Part shown: piece after piece, positions 1 through 11,452 of the stretch | How positions within the stretch are numbered: the first letter of the stretch is position 1 | Layout: every line of letters starts with the position of its first letter | Assembly (NCBI GenBank): GCA_002917775.1 | Contig: KZ627161.1 | Location: 1,894,432 to 1,958,431 of the forward strand | DNA from: Glaciozyma antarctica PI12 | Taxonomy: Eukaryota > Basidiomycota > Microbotryomycetes > Kriegeriales > Camptobasidiaceae | DNA: 64,000 bases | Direction of reading: 5' to 3' | Position numbers and translations under genes: made by a program | Notes under the pieces: generated by a model | Databases searched by the model: none | What the model was told of the DNA's origin: nothing | The model's input: only the letters and a program-made list of their open reading frames with translations

Positions 1-2616
1 TTCAACCTCCTATTCTCCTCCTCCCTCTCCCTCTGCCTCGTCTCCCAGCCCTCCCTCTCCGCCCTCCTCTTCTCAGTCCTCAGTCCCAGTTCCGTAGACT
101 CGACCGCCACGCGAGGGCGCTTGGCGAACGGGACTGGGTCGTCGAAGATCGGCATGGGGCGAGCGAGCGGGATGCGTTCGCGCGCTTGCCAGGTGGTGAG
201 ATGGGCGGGGGGGAGGCGAGGGGCGGTGAAGGTGAAGGGTTCGGATTTGGAGAGGGGCTTCTTGGCAGGAGCGGAGTGAGATGAGGAGAGAGGACGAGGC
301 TGCGAGGACATTAGCAGCGTACGGTTGTAGGGAGGAGAGATCCGGACCTTGTTGTGCGTCTCAATTGGCTGAAGAGGTCGTCGAGCTGGTACGGCCGCCT
401 TCGCAGTCTTCATCTTCGGCGCCTCGACGACTTCCACCTCGTCGTCCTCCTCATCAGCTCCCTCCGAAATCCCCTCGAGGTACATCGATACGCGTCGCTC
501 CAGATCGACCTTAGGTCCGACGACAGCGACGCTCGCTTCGAGAGCTTCCTTCGTCAACGCGGCACCTGGACCGGCGAGCGAAGAACGACGAGGACGGGAC
601 CGAGGCTCGCGAAGAGGACGAGTGGAAGTCGGAACGGGCGCAGAGGCTGCGGCGGACGAGCGGAGAGTCGTTGGAGGAGGTGCGGTTCGAGCAGCCGGGA
701 GAGAGGTCGCGAGTTTTTGTCTCTGCGCTCCAGGCGGTCAGTTCCTCACCTCCATGGCCACACACGGAAAAGAACACACCTTGTCTCCTGTGGGGACTCC
801 CCACCCACTCACCGTCTTCCTCTTCGCTCCCACCTGCTCCTCCTGCGCCCTCGCAAGCTTCTCCCTCTCCCTCTCCTCCGCCCTCTTCCTCCTCTCCGCC
901 TCTCGCTCCGCAGCCCTAGCGCCAAAATTGAAGTCTCGGGGCAATGTAAGTGCCGGTCCTGCCGCTGCTACTGGCGTGTTCTTCTTGGTCGGCTGCGATG
1001 AGCTCGCGCGGGTCGCTGCGGTGCGGGATTTGTTGAACTCTGAGAGAGGTCGGGAGGAGTGCGGGACGACAAGGCGGATGACGGAGAGGGGTGGCTCGGC
1101 GGAGCGCGAGAGGGGAGTCGGGGCAGGGGCGGGGGAGGGTGCAGGCGCTGAGGTGGCAACGATGCGGGCGGGAGCTGGCGGTGGGGGTTTGGGATGGAGG
1201 AGTTTGGGAGCGCGAAGGCGCGGGAGGCACGACGAGCGATGGTGGGTCGAGGGGAAGGGATGGAGACGGGGCCGGAGGCACTTGTAGCCGAGAGATCGGA
1301 GGGAGGGAGGGCGAGGAATGCCCTCGAGGCGCGTCGGCGCTGAGGTTGAGACTTCTCCAGCTCGGCGACAGGCTCCATCGTAAGGTCTCGTTCGAAGGAT
1401 TCCTCCTCCTCGTTCATCTTTCTCCTTGAGGATCACAGAAATCGCTTCCTCCATCTCAGGCAGCGCGAAATTGACCCCCCGTTCGATGCGCGGGGTGCTC
1501 GTCATTCCTCCCATCTCGACCTCCACTTCCTCCTCCACATCTAGATCGACCCCCCCTGTGAAGGGACGAGTCGCGCGCACGCCTGGCGAACATGTCGTCG
1601 GAATGAGCGGCGGGCGAAGGGAGTGAGAGGATGGGGGAGAAGGTGGGAGCGGCGAGGGATTGGCGCCGAATTGGGCGAGCGGCGGCGAGGGGAGTGGAAG
1701 TGGTGAGGGGGTTGGAGATTGAAGCTTCGCTTGCAAGGTTGCTTTGATTGGCGTAGCTGGCGGAGATGTTGTGTAGCGAGGTCGAGTGCGAAGGAGCGGC
1801 CGGGACGGTGGTGGGCTGAGAGGGGAGCGCGAGAGGACGAGGATGTGCGGGGTGATGCGCGGGGAGTATATGTGCGGGTCGGGAGAGGGATTGTCGACGG
1901 GAAGGGACGGGGATGGCAGCTGGGAGAGCGGCGGGGGGAGCTGAGAGGAGGGGAGTTGGGGTCGGGAGAGGCGCGAGGGAGGCCCGGCGGTTCAGCTTCG
2001 ATTGGATCGATGGTTCTATTGAAGACGGCATTAGCTTGAACGACACGAAGCTTGACAAGGCTGAGAGCGACGCCGCACCTGCTTGTTGATGTTGGGGCTC
2101 GGAAGAGCTCTCCTTCCTCATAGTCAACTGCTCCACCAAGCACTCCTTCGCAGCCTCCTTTGCCTTAGCTTTCCCTTTGCCATCTGTAGCCCCGGGCAAC
2201 ACCAGCAAGCTGTCCTCCGTCCAGAAGGAAGGAAGGTCCCCGTCATTCAACATGTCGAATCCGCCGTCTCCGCTGCTTTGCAGGAGCTCTCCAAAGTCGA
2301 CGATCGATTCGTCCATCTCGTGAAAAGCTGCAAGGTGTCCATAAGCTGCGGTGGACGTCCTGGTCGGCGGCGCAGGAGAGTCGGCGAAGAAGCGATCCAA
2401 GTTGGCGGGGGAGGGAGGGGCGGCGGAAGGCGGGAGCTTGAGCTTCTCCCGCCTCAGCGGAAGGAGAGAGAGGTAAGGCGCCAGGGTGGGCGAAGGTGGG
2501 GGTGCTGCGCGAGGAAGGCGGGAGGCAGAGATGAAGCGCTGAAGTCGAGCGCCGCCCGCGCCAAAAGGGAAGACTCGCGCCCCGACCTCTTCTTCCTCTC
2601 CCTTGTCGTCACCCAT
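1..2616 (-). CDS. TPX2-family spindle assembly factor-like protein (3' end outside window)
   Basis: TPX2 proteins bind microtubules, activate Aurora A and nucleate spindle microtubules near chromatin. Two stretches fit the repeated TPX2 C-terminal motif, an aromatic F-x-F pair followed by a basic/acidic helix: LPRDFNFGARAAEREAERRK near 780-850, and EPFTFTAPR followed by TELGLRTEKRRAERE at 40-230. The N-terminal half is low-complexity Pro/Ser/Ala with an acidic patch (DFGELLQSSGDGGFDML, about 2230-2320). The first ATG is at 2616; another in-frame ATG is at 2316. The frame changes near 1550 (at a run of seven C on the + strand, 1550-1556), near 1410 and near 1200. The first two look like one-base insertions and the last can be an intron. 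The gene runs off the left edge, so length is unknown. Family assignment rests on motif appearance only. Confidence 0.6.
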
Positions 2617-2876
2617 CTGCGTCGATGTATCGAAGACCGACAATTTCAGCAGCTCCCCTTCTTTTACTTCCCCCCGCCAGCCATACAGGCTGCTCTACAA
2701 GCCGAGTCGAGCGGTACTATGTCCTGCGAGAGCGCGCCGCTGAGACGCGTTGAGAGCACTCCACAACATTCTCCCAAACTCGCGACCGAAACCGACACTA
2801 CTGAGCAAAAAGAGGATGGTATTAAACACAGATTGGGGTATGCACAGCAGCTTCCTTCGTCCAACTCCTAACTCCA

Positions 2877-5800
2877 TCACTTGAACCAGTTCTTCCTCGC
2901 TTCCACGTTGAGTCCCTCCTCATCGTCCTCGACCCAAATGCACCCCGTCGTCCTCGCGCCCCCCTTCTCCCCGTTCTGCCACTCGACCGTATCCTCAAAC
3001 TCCTCTCCCTCAACCCACCTCTCCCACGCCTTGACGTACCCCTTCTCCATATTCCTCACCCACTTGCTCGTATCGAACAACGCGCTCTTCTCCCTCGTCA
3101 AGAAGAGCTTGCAGCGCAACTCGCTCAGCTCGCCTCGTCCCCTCCTCTGCGTCCTCCCGTCAATCTCGTTCGCCGCGGCTCCCTGACGGGGAGGAAGGAT
3201 GTCGTACGAGAGCCCAGAGGAGAACGCCAAAGCGCGAGCTTCGTACTTCTCTGGACTGCGTACGATCATCTCCTCCCCGAATCCGGTCGCGAGAGCGATG
3301 CTGGCAGCGACGCGAGAGCACATCTTGTGAAGGTGGCGAGGGAAGGTGAGGATGGGAGTGCCGGACCAGAGGATGTCGGCGGCGGTAGTGTGAGCGTTGA
3401 CCTGCGTAGCGAGCCATCAGCGAACCCCTCGAACCTTGGGAGGAACCGAACGCACCTCGGTCGTATCGAGGAACAGGTCGGCGATCCTCCCGCGGTGGAT
3501 GTGGTCGTTCTTCTGCGCGACGTCGGTGAAGATGACGCGGTCGGCGACTTCAGGACCGGCCCACTTGAGCGCCATCTCCTTGAGGTGCGATTCGCCCGGC
3601 GCAGGGAAGCGGAGGAGCCAGAGGATAGAGTTGCGGTGCTTGGCGAGGATCGAGAGCCAGATGCGGAAGACGTAGGGGTCGATCTGCTCGACCAGGGCCG
3701 TCAGCTGAGATCTGCGAGGTAGAGAGCATGGAGCGCACCTTGTAGAGCTGGTTCCAGTTCGCAAAGATGAACGTGTCGTCGCGGATATGAGGGAACATCT
3801 GCTTGCGCATCCTCCAGCGCTTGTCCTCCTCGATCGCCCAAATCGCCTCGGGAGAGCCGTCGTTCACCAGAGGAGCTTCGCCGGGGAGCAGGCCTTGGTT
3901 CTCGTTCTCGCGCCAGGCCTGCTTGTGGTCCGTGACAAAGTAGGAGTGCGGGAGGTAGATGACTGCGAGAGGAGAGGATCAGCAGGACGCTCGATGAACG
4001 AGCGATAAGACGTACGCTTCTCGGTGTAGACGAACGACTCGGAAAGTCCTTCGGGATCCGGATCGCCTTCCAAGTCGGTCGTCGAATCGACTTGCTCCTC
4101 GAGAACCGACCCTCCAGAATGACCGTGCTGCAGGCGCCATTGATTGCCCGAGACGAGTCCCGGAGGACAGACGACCGGATCTGCGACAGCGTCAGCGAAC
4201 GCTCCGCCGAACGAAAACTAGCAGAAATAAGGTACCGACGACAAAGTAATCGCACCACCCCGCTGCAAGCGTTCCCGCGAAGCCCATGTAGCTCATCTGA
4301 ACCGGCGCAGGCCTCGCCGCAAAGACTTCGTTCTTCGCGCCCTTCGTATAGCCCGAGAGGTTGACGAGGATGTGGATGCCGTCGTGAACGATTCGGTCGA
4401 CGATTTGCTGAGTCGAGTAGTCCGAGGCGTCGAGGAAGTACTGCGCTTCGGCTTCGACCTTGAGTCGGTACGAGGACTTGTCGCTGGGCGAGGTGGCGTA
4501 GCAGAAGACGTTGAACTTTTCGCGATCGTGGAGGCCAAAGACGCTCTGCATGAGGTGCGAAAGCGGGTGGTTGCCAAAGTCGCTGCGCGAATGCGGTTCG
4601 TCAGCGAGTGCACGATGAGGAGTCCCAGCTTTCGAACGCACCTCGAAACGTAGCCAATGTTGATGACGCCGTTGAGGGGAGGAGGCGGAGGAGGGTAGAC
4701 GTGCGGAGGTAGCCAAGGCTGGTTGAGAGTGTTGTGCGAGATGCGAAGGCCGGTGCGATGCGAGATGAGTCGAGTTTCGCGAGGACTGACGGGGTAGCTG
4801 AACGTGTGGAAGGGAAGGACGGTCGGGACCGAGATGGGAGGGAGGGAAGGCGGAAGGATTGGGCGACGATAGTTGGCGGCGTCCGCTTCGGTGACGAGGA
4901 TGCGGCGAACGTAGCCAGTACTTTGGAGCGTCATCCCGAACCGCTCGAGGTACCATCGACGCTGAACCCTTCGCATGAGACGTTCGATTAGTCGAATGAT
5001 GAACCCTCCCTCGTTAACGACGTAGCGCGGGCGATCGACGTCGTCCGTGTCGAGGAAAAAGGTGAGGCGAGCTCTCCAAATCGCGCTGGCAGCCCCGAGC
5101 TCGGCGGGAGGGATCCCCCAAATCGCCTGGCTGATGATGGTGAGCCACTGCTCCATCGATCCGGCGCTTCGCATCGCTCCGACGCCGTAGATCCTTCCGT
5201 CCGCCAGCTGCTTCGCGACGAGCTCCGAGATCTGACCCATGTAGCCCGAGCGATGGATCTGCCCTGCGACGACGAGAGCAGGCGGGGAGATGACGCCTTC
5301 GTTGTTGACGGTCCAGTCGCTGCCGACGCCGCCTCGTCCGATCCAGTCGCAGACGCCGCCGAGCGCGTTGACGAGTCCGCAAATCGCTTCGGGGAAGTGA
5401 GGGTTGATCTCGACCGCACGACGGTAGTACGGGATCGACTCCTGGATCTGCCCCGTGTCCTTGATAGCGTTGGCGAGGTTGGCGAGAGCGACGTCCTGCG
5501 GTTGCCAGCGAGTCAGCAGCTGCGAACAAACAAGACGGATTCCAGGGGACTCACGAAGGTAGGGTTGTACTCGACCGCCTGCTTGTACATGAGGACGGCT
5601 TGAGGAAGCTGACCCATGTCCTTGAGGAGCGAGCCGAGGTTGGTGAAGAGGTGGGGGTGTCGGGGGTCGAGCTGTAGTCCGGCCTTGTAGTACTTGAGCG
5701 CGAGTTGCTGCCCCGTGAGGGGTCGCGGCGGTTGATCCGGGTGCCCGTGCTGCCGAACGAGAGTCGTCGCGTTCATCGTCGAGAGGAGGATGCCGAGGTT

Positions 5801-8800
5801 GTTGCAGGTCGAAGGGGAGGGGTAGAGGGCGAGGGCGATGTAGTAGAGAGGAAGGAGGAGGGAGGGTGAGGGAGGAATGCCGCCGAGGGAGAGAGTCGAC
5901 GCTGCGCCAGGTTGTCCCATCGAGTCCTGGAGGACCTTGGCGAGAGTGAGGAGCATCGTCGAAGTCGTTTGGCACGCTTGCTGGAGGGCCTGCTGACGAG
6001 CATGAGCGGCTTCGGGCGCCGTCGCACCGCCTGACTCGATCATCGAGGGAAGAACGCCGCCCATCTGCTGGAAGAGCATCCCCATGACTTGCGAGAGGAT
6101 CTCGGGCGAGAGAAGGACGGTCGGAAGGACTCCACCGCCCATCGCGACGAGTCGAGCGGCGTAGGCGTCTCCTCCGGACCTAACGACGCGGAACAGCGAG
6201 TCGAAAGCGACGTGTCCTTCTCCATTCCCGATCCCAAAGTCGGTGATGGTGCGAAGGACGAGCTCCGAGTTGGCAGCGTCCGTCTCGGCGTGCGCTGCGA
6301 CGACCTTGCCTAGGACGGTCATGACGACGACGAGGTCCCGAACTGATACGCCCTCGCTAGGGTACTTGAGCGCCTCGCCTGCGGCCATCTTGACCCAGAC
6401 GGGGAGGGAGAGGGCGACTTCGACCGCCTTCTCGTACTCGTCCTTCGCGCCCGCCGCATCGCTCAGCGCTAGTCGCATGTTCCCCTTGGCGTAGAAGAGG
6501 TTCTGCAGGCGATGAACGTGGTTGTTGGGAATGATGCCGGGGAGGATTCGAGGACGGGCGAAAGCGCTGAGGGGATCCGAGTAGAGGGCGAAGCGGTCGG
6601 TCGTGGCGCCGGGTGCGATGGGCGACTGGGAGTAGACTTGAGTCTCGACGTAGTCGCAGAGGGCGAGAGCTTCTTGGTAGCTAGTGTTCGTGGTTCGGGG
6701 TTCGAGGTGTTGGTGGTGGAGGCGTTGGTGGTGGGCGTGCCCGGCGTGCAGAGCACTCCTAGGAGGTTCTCCGTAGCGTCCTGCACACCGTAACACGTTA
6801 GCGAGTTGTTCAGAGGGTGAGCGCAAGCCGAGAACGAACCCAGTAGCTGCGAGAGAAAGCAAATCAGCTATCGCATCGACGGAAAGAGAGCGAGGGGACG
6901 CACGTCGGTCGTAGCTTGATAGCTTTCCACCACCACGCCTCGGCATCCTTCCACTTGCCCATCGCTCGCAGCGTCGTCCCAATATTCGACATCGCCTCGA
7001 CCTGCGCACCCCTCAAATCAGCTCCAGCTCCACCATCGCAGCTCGAAACAAACTCACGTAATTCGGATCATAGCTCAGCAACCGACTGTTGTAGAAATAG
7101 CTGCTATCCAACTCGCCGCGAGTGTAATACACGCAGCTCATCAGGAGCAGCGTCGGCAGATGCTCCGGATGAATCGTCTCGAGAGTATGGAGCAAGCCCA
7201 GCAGCTCATTACTCCTCGGATCCCTCGCATAGACCTGATGCGCATACGCGAGGAGGAAGTCCCTCTTCTCCGGCGTGCACGTCCTCGTCGCATTCGCATT
7301 CGCGATGAGGGCCGAGACCTCCTCGCTCGGCTGAAGCGCCGCCGCGACTTCCTTCGACGAGGTCTTACGATGGACGGGGCGAGGAGCGGGGACGGCGAGA
7401 GCTTCGGGCTTGACGTCGAGCGAGGCGAGTCCTCCCGAGGAGCGTTCGGGGAGGAGAGGGAGGACGTCGAAGCCCATGTTGGCGATCTGCTCCCCCGCGA
7501 GACTCGCAATCTCGTTCGCCGCCATCACGTTCGCTGCGACTGCTGCCGCTGCGGCCGCTTGGACGTGCATCGCGCGACCTTGAGCCGTGCCGGCGATTTG
7601 GAGGCTGAAAGTCGAAGAAGGGGGCTGGGAGGAGGGGAAGACGCCGGTGGAGGAAGAGGTGGCGGAGATGGGAGGAGTGTTGGAAGGAGTTTCGGCGGCG
7701 GACATGAGGCGGTTGAGAGCTTCGCAATGGAGCTGGGCGAAGTAGCCCGAGGCGAGCGCGTCGAGCTCCTTTCGGTACTGGGCGGCGTAGGCTGAGAGAT
7801 CCATGTTCTGTATCGCCGACTCGATCGCCGAACTCGCTGCTGGTCCGCCCGAGACGACGATACTGGCAGCCGCGACGTCCGCGTCGCTGGCGCCGTTCAG
7901 TCGGGCTCCGTTCGTCATGATCGAGGAGGAGACAGCGGTGGCGACTTTGACGATGTTGGAGCGAGCGGCGGCTTGGGTGGCGAGAATGACGGCTGTTTCC
8001 TTGGAGGAATGGACCTGCTGAACGACCTGCTTCTCCTGCTCCCTCAACGCCCACTTCTTCATCTGCATCGCCATCTCGGTGATCTCTCGCTCGGTGAACG
8101 AATGCGACGAAGCGAGAGGAGGACGCTGAGGCGCCGAACCTCCCTGCAACGCCGCCTGTCCCCTCGACTTTCCCACCCTCTCCCTCGCAGCCCTGAGGCT
8201 CCAATCCTCGACGCTAGCGTAGATGGGCTCGAACGGGCGCGGGGCGGTAGGGTTCTCGGGAGCTACGATCCCTGGAGTTGGTGGGCAGAAAGCTTGGCCG
8301 AGGAGGAGGGGAATGGCGGGGTGGTCTCGAATCGTCGTCACGGGAGTCCCGGGTCCTGCGAGGCTTTGGACGAGTTGGTCGGGGGAGGGAGGGGGGAGGG
8401 ACATGGAGGAGAGGTAGGACTGAGCTTGGGCGGAGGAAGCGATGGCGTGCTGCTCTGCGTAGTCTGAGGTGCGGGCGAGGGAGAGGAGGAGAGGAGTCGG
8501 GAGGGAGAGGATCGCTTGAACTTGGGTGGGCGTTTGGAACGCTTGGTTCGGGAGAGGTTGCGAGGCGGGGAGGACGGGGAAAGAGGGTCGGCCGGTCTGG
8601 TGGGAAGGAGGTGCGGTGGGGGTGTTGGAGTTCCTGCGAGTCATCGGTGCTGATCCTCCCCTCGCTCCCTCGTGCGGTCCTCCCTGTCCCTGTCCAACCC
8701 CTCCCACCAGTCCCGCTCCCCTCCCCAGATTCTCATCCCGTCCCACACCCCTGCTAGGAACGTATCCCCCTCTCCCTCCAACGCCATTCTCCCTCCCCTG

Positions 8801-9031
8801 CTCCACCAGCGCGCCACTCCCAACTCCCAGCTGCTGCCCTCGCACCACCGTCGGTCCACTCGGAGCCGCGCTTCCTCCCCCCGCACTCGACTGGAGCTCC
8901 CGACTCGACGCCCGCGCGCTGACTACCTAGCTATCCGAGCCATCCTGTGTCGTTGCGCGCGAAGAACCGGCGCCCGGATGAGTAGGGTCTGTCGAAGGAG
9001 GGTAGCTCGGTCCGCCAGTCCCTTGGACCAT
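2877..9031 (-). CDS. OGT: UDP-GlcNAc:protein O-GlcNAc transferase-type protein (GT41, OGT/SPINDLY family)
   Basis: Predicted to move GlcNAc from UDP-GlcNAc to Ser/Thr of nuclear and cytosolic proteins. The N-terminal ~600 residues are Pro/Ala/Ser-rich and largely disordered. TPR repeats follow at about 5390-5720 (LALKYYKAGLQLDPRHPHLF, then ALANLANAIKDTGQIQESIP). The split catalytic part has the GT41 landmarks: DFGNHPLSHLMQSVFGLHD (about 4580), PAPVQMSYMGFAGT (about 4280), NQLYK joined across an intron to IDPYVFR (about 3740-3690; the Lys matches the UDP-contacting Lys of human OGT), and CNAHTTAADILWSGTP (about 3400-3350; the conserved His). It ends at the TGA at 2877. The ATG at 9031 follows a 5'UTR intron (9061-9120); a likely 45-nt intron near 8925-8970 is needed to skip an in-frame TAG. 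Many further ~50-nt introns. Catalytic identity is strong; the extreme N-terminus is uncertain. Confidence 0.9.
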
Positions 9032-9060
9032 GCTTGTGGTTGCCTGTCCTTCTGCTGTTT

Positions 9061-9120
9061 CTGTAAAGCGGTGCGTGAGAAGCCGGACGCGGGTGTTTAT
9101 AGAGGTTGGTGAGAACTCAC
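9061..9120 (-). other. 5' UTR intron of the GT41 gene
   Basis: On the minus strand a canonical donor (GTGAGTTCTC) at 9120 and acceptor (CGCTTTACAG) at 9061 enclose 60 nt. The acceptor lies 30 nt before the chosen ATG at 9031, so the intron is in the leader. Confidence 0.6.
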
Positions 9121-9445
9121 CTTGGCAAGCTAGAGAGGACCGAGACGGAGGACGCTACGACGGCCCTTGGACGCGCTGGCTGAGCTTGTGTTTGTGGTTC
9201 CTGCGTAGAGTGCGAGCCGAGTACAACTTTAGCTGAACGTTGCGAGAGGGAGAAAGCGCTCCAGGAACAAACGGAATTGCGGTCGGGCGGCGGTCATGCA
9301 TACACTCTTCCTCAAGATGCTTCTGTTTTGACGAGGGAAGGAGGACAGCTACAGAGTCCCTTTGCCACTCGTTAAGTGAACAGCTACAACACGGCGAAAT
9401 CGCCTCCTCAAAACTCAAAATTCTCGCTACTCGACGCGACCGTCT
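9121..9445. other. Intergenic: GT41 upstream region and 3' flank of the Sld7-like gene
   Basis: No gene is visible here. The stretch holds the first untranslated exon and promoter of the GT41 gene and the 3' flank of the Sld7-like gene, which ends at 9446 on the same strand. I see no repeat or RNA gene. Confidence 0.5.
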
Positions 9446-11315
9446 TCATTCCACCCTCATCTCCCTCTCCTCCTCCGCATCCACCTCCAAACTTTCCGGA
9501 CTAGGCATATGACACACTCCCCTCCTCTCCTCCTCCAGCGACTCAAGCTTGACGACCGCAGGCGAGTCGAGGACGTACATCTCGACGTGCGAATCTGCAA
9601 AGTTCGTAGCGAGGACTCGGTCTATAGGGACCGTTTTGAACGTATCTCGCTGCATCAAACGTTCAGCTAGCGAGTAGAGATGAGGAGGAAGAAATAACAC
9701 ACGAGAGCGAATTGAACGCCCTTGGAGGTCATCGCGAAAACGTCCTTGAACCGCTCGTCGTCCCTCCCTACTCCCCTCACCGTCAATCGCGCCAACACAA
9801 TCTTCCGTATCGCCTATTCCACATCTCATCAGTTCGTCCTCCTCCCAGATTCAGAAGCGGAACTCACAGCTTTGTTCCTCCCCTCGACCCCCTCTACACT
9901 CTTCCCCTGCTCGCTCATCCCAAACTTCCCCACCGGAACACTCACACTCCTCTTCATCCCTCTCGCCTTTCCAACCCCTCCTCCTCCCATTATCCCCCCT
10001 CTCCCAAGAACACTCTCCTCATCCTCCTCCTCCTCCCCTCCAAAAGTCGTCGCAATTGACGGCGTCGGACTCCCCGGCACGACCCCCTCCCGCCCATCAT
10101 CTTCGTCGTCGCTCAGCACCATCGTACGCCGCTTCGCGCCCCTCCTTCCGGGCGTCCCCACCCCGGGTGGTCTCGCGCGTTTCGCAGGGACTTTCGCAGG
10201 CGCTTTCTCCTTCCCTTTCGTCGAAACCACCTTCGTCGACGCTATTTTCTCCTGGGTCGAGGTACTGCGATCGAGCAGACTGAGAAGGGATTTAGAGGCG
10301 CGAGGTTTTGGTTTCGTGAGGGGTTTGGTCGGAGGAGGGGGGAAGCCGAATGCGAGAGCGGGGAGGGAGTTTGTGCGACGGAGTTTGGTGGCGAAGAGGG
10401 TTTCTGTGTGCGGGTTTAGTAGGATCCGTCAAGAGGGAGGGAAGGGGAAGGGGGAGAAGGGGAGGGACGAACCTCGGGGCATGGGGTCGTCAGGGCGGGG
10501 TTTTCGAGTGGCGAGGGCGGAGGCTCGGCCCAGGAGGAGGGTGAGAGGTTGTTTCATAGTGGTGGAGGTGGTCGCGGGGTAAGAAGCGAAGACGATTGAT
10601 TCCTCGCCTTGAAATAACAAGTCAGCAAGACGCACTCTTGTCGCGTGCTCAAACTCACCTCCCACATCCAGTTTGACTCCCATTCCCTCCCTCCCCTCCT
10701 CACAAAACATCTTTTCAAACCACTCCACCGTCTGAGGACATCGTGGGTCGATATAAACCCTAACATCCGTCGGCGTCTCAACCCTTACTCCCTCCCCCGT
10801 TCCCTCACGCAGCACCACCACCTGCTCGCGTGCTCGCAGATCCCGCCCTTTCATCATCTCGATTCCTAGACACATGTCGGCGCCGGAGGAGGCGGGGGAG
10901 AAGGGGTCGTCGAAGGGTGATGGCTGAGCTGTGATCTGCTGAGCTGAGATCAGGTGGACTGCGAAGAGGTGCGCAACGATGGCGATTCCTGTGCGTGTTC
11001 GTGCAGAGTTAGTTTGGAGCTGGAGCGGGGAAGAGAGCGCGATGGACCATGGAGAGCCTTGTTGTCGGCCGTCACAATCTTGCCTCGCCATAACAACCGA
11101 CAGCCCGCTGCGCCCGAAGCGAGCGGGGGAGCAGAGGGTTTTCCGGAGCAGAGGAGGCTGGATGGACGGGCGCTGGAGGTGGGGAGGACGCGAGAGGCGA
11201 CGCGTTTGGTTGGCGCGTGAGGGGAGGGGGAGGTGGGTCGTGTGGTGCGAGGAGGAGAGTTGGGCGGGGGGAGAGTCGAGGTGGATGCGACTGGGACTTC
11301 CTGCTCAGGTTCCAT
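9446..11315 (-). CDS. Probable DNA replication initiation factor, Sld7-like
   Basis: Sld7 partners Sld3 and helps load Cdc45 at origins. Spliced by eye, the protein starts MEPEQEVPVAS at 11315. After a Pro/Ser-rich leader it has CRLLWRGKIVTADNKALHG (about 11040-11110), which resembles the Sld7 N-terminal pattern. The end has AIRKIVLARLTVRG followed by DVFAMTSKGVQFALRDTF (about 9630-9810), which resembles the Sld7 C-terminal domain (helix, then a Tyr/Phe-Ala-x-Arg motif). Between them is a basic, disordered linker with an acidic SDDEDDG patch. Recognisable introns: one with donor GTGAGTTTGAG and acceptor TTTCAAG (about 10610-10660), one near 10410-10475 and one near 9827. It lies head to head with EFG1, starts 138 bp apart. 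The assignment is from memory of family patterns and is moderate; otherwise a hypothetical nuclear protein. Confidence 0.45.
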
Positions 11316-11452
11316 CCTTTGATTCGATAGCGAGATGGAAGGAGGAGGAGAGCGCGACGCCGAAGGAGGAAGCCCGAGCTCAGAGCTCAGATCTCAAAGC
11401 CGACTTGGGCTTGGAGCAGAGCCTCCTCTTCTTCCACCGACTCTCCTCGACA

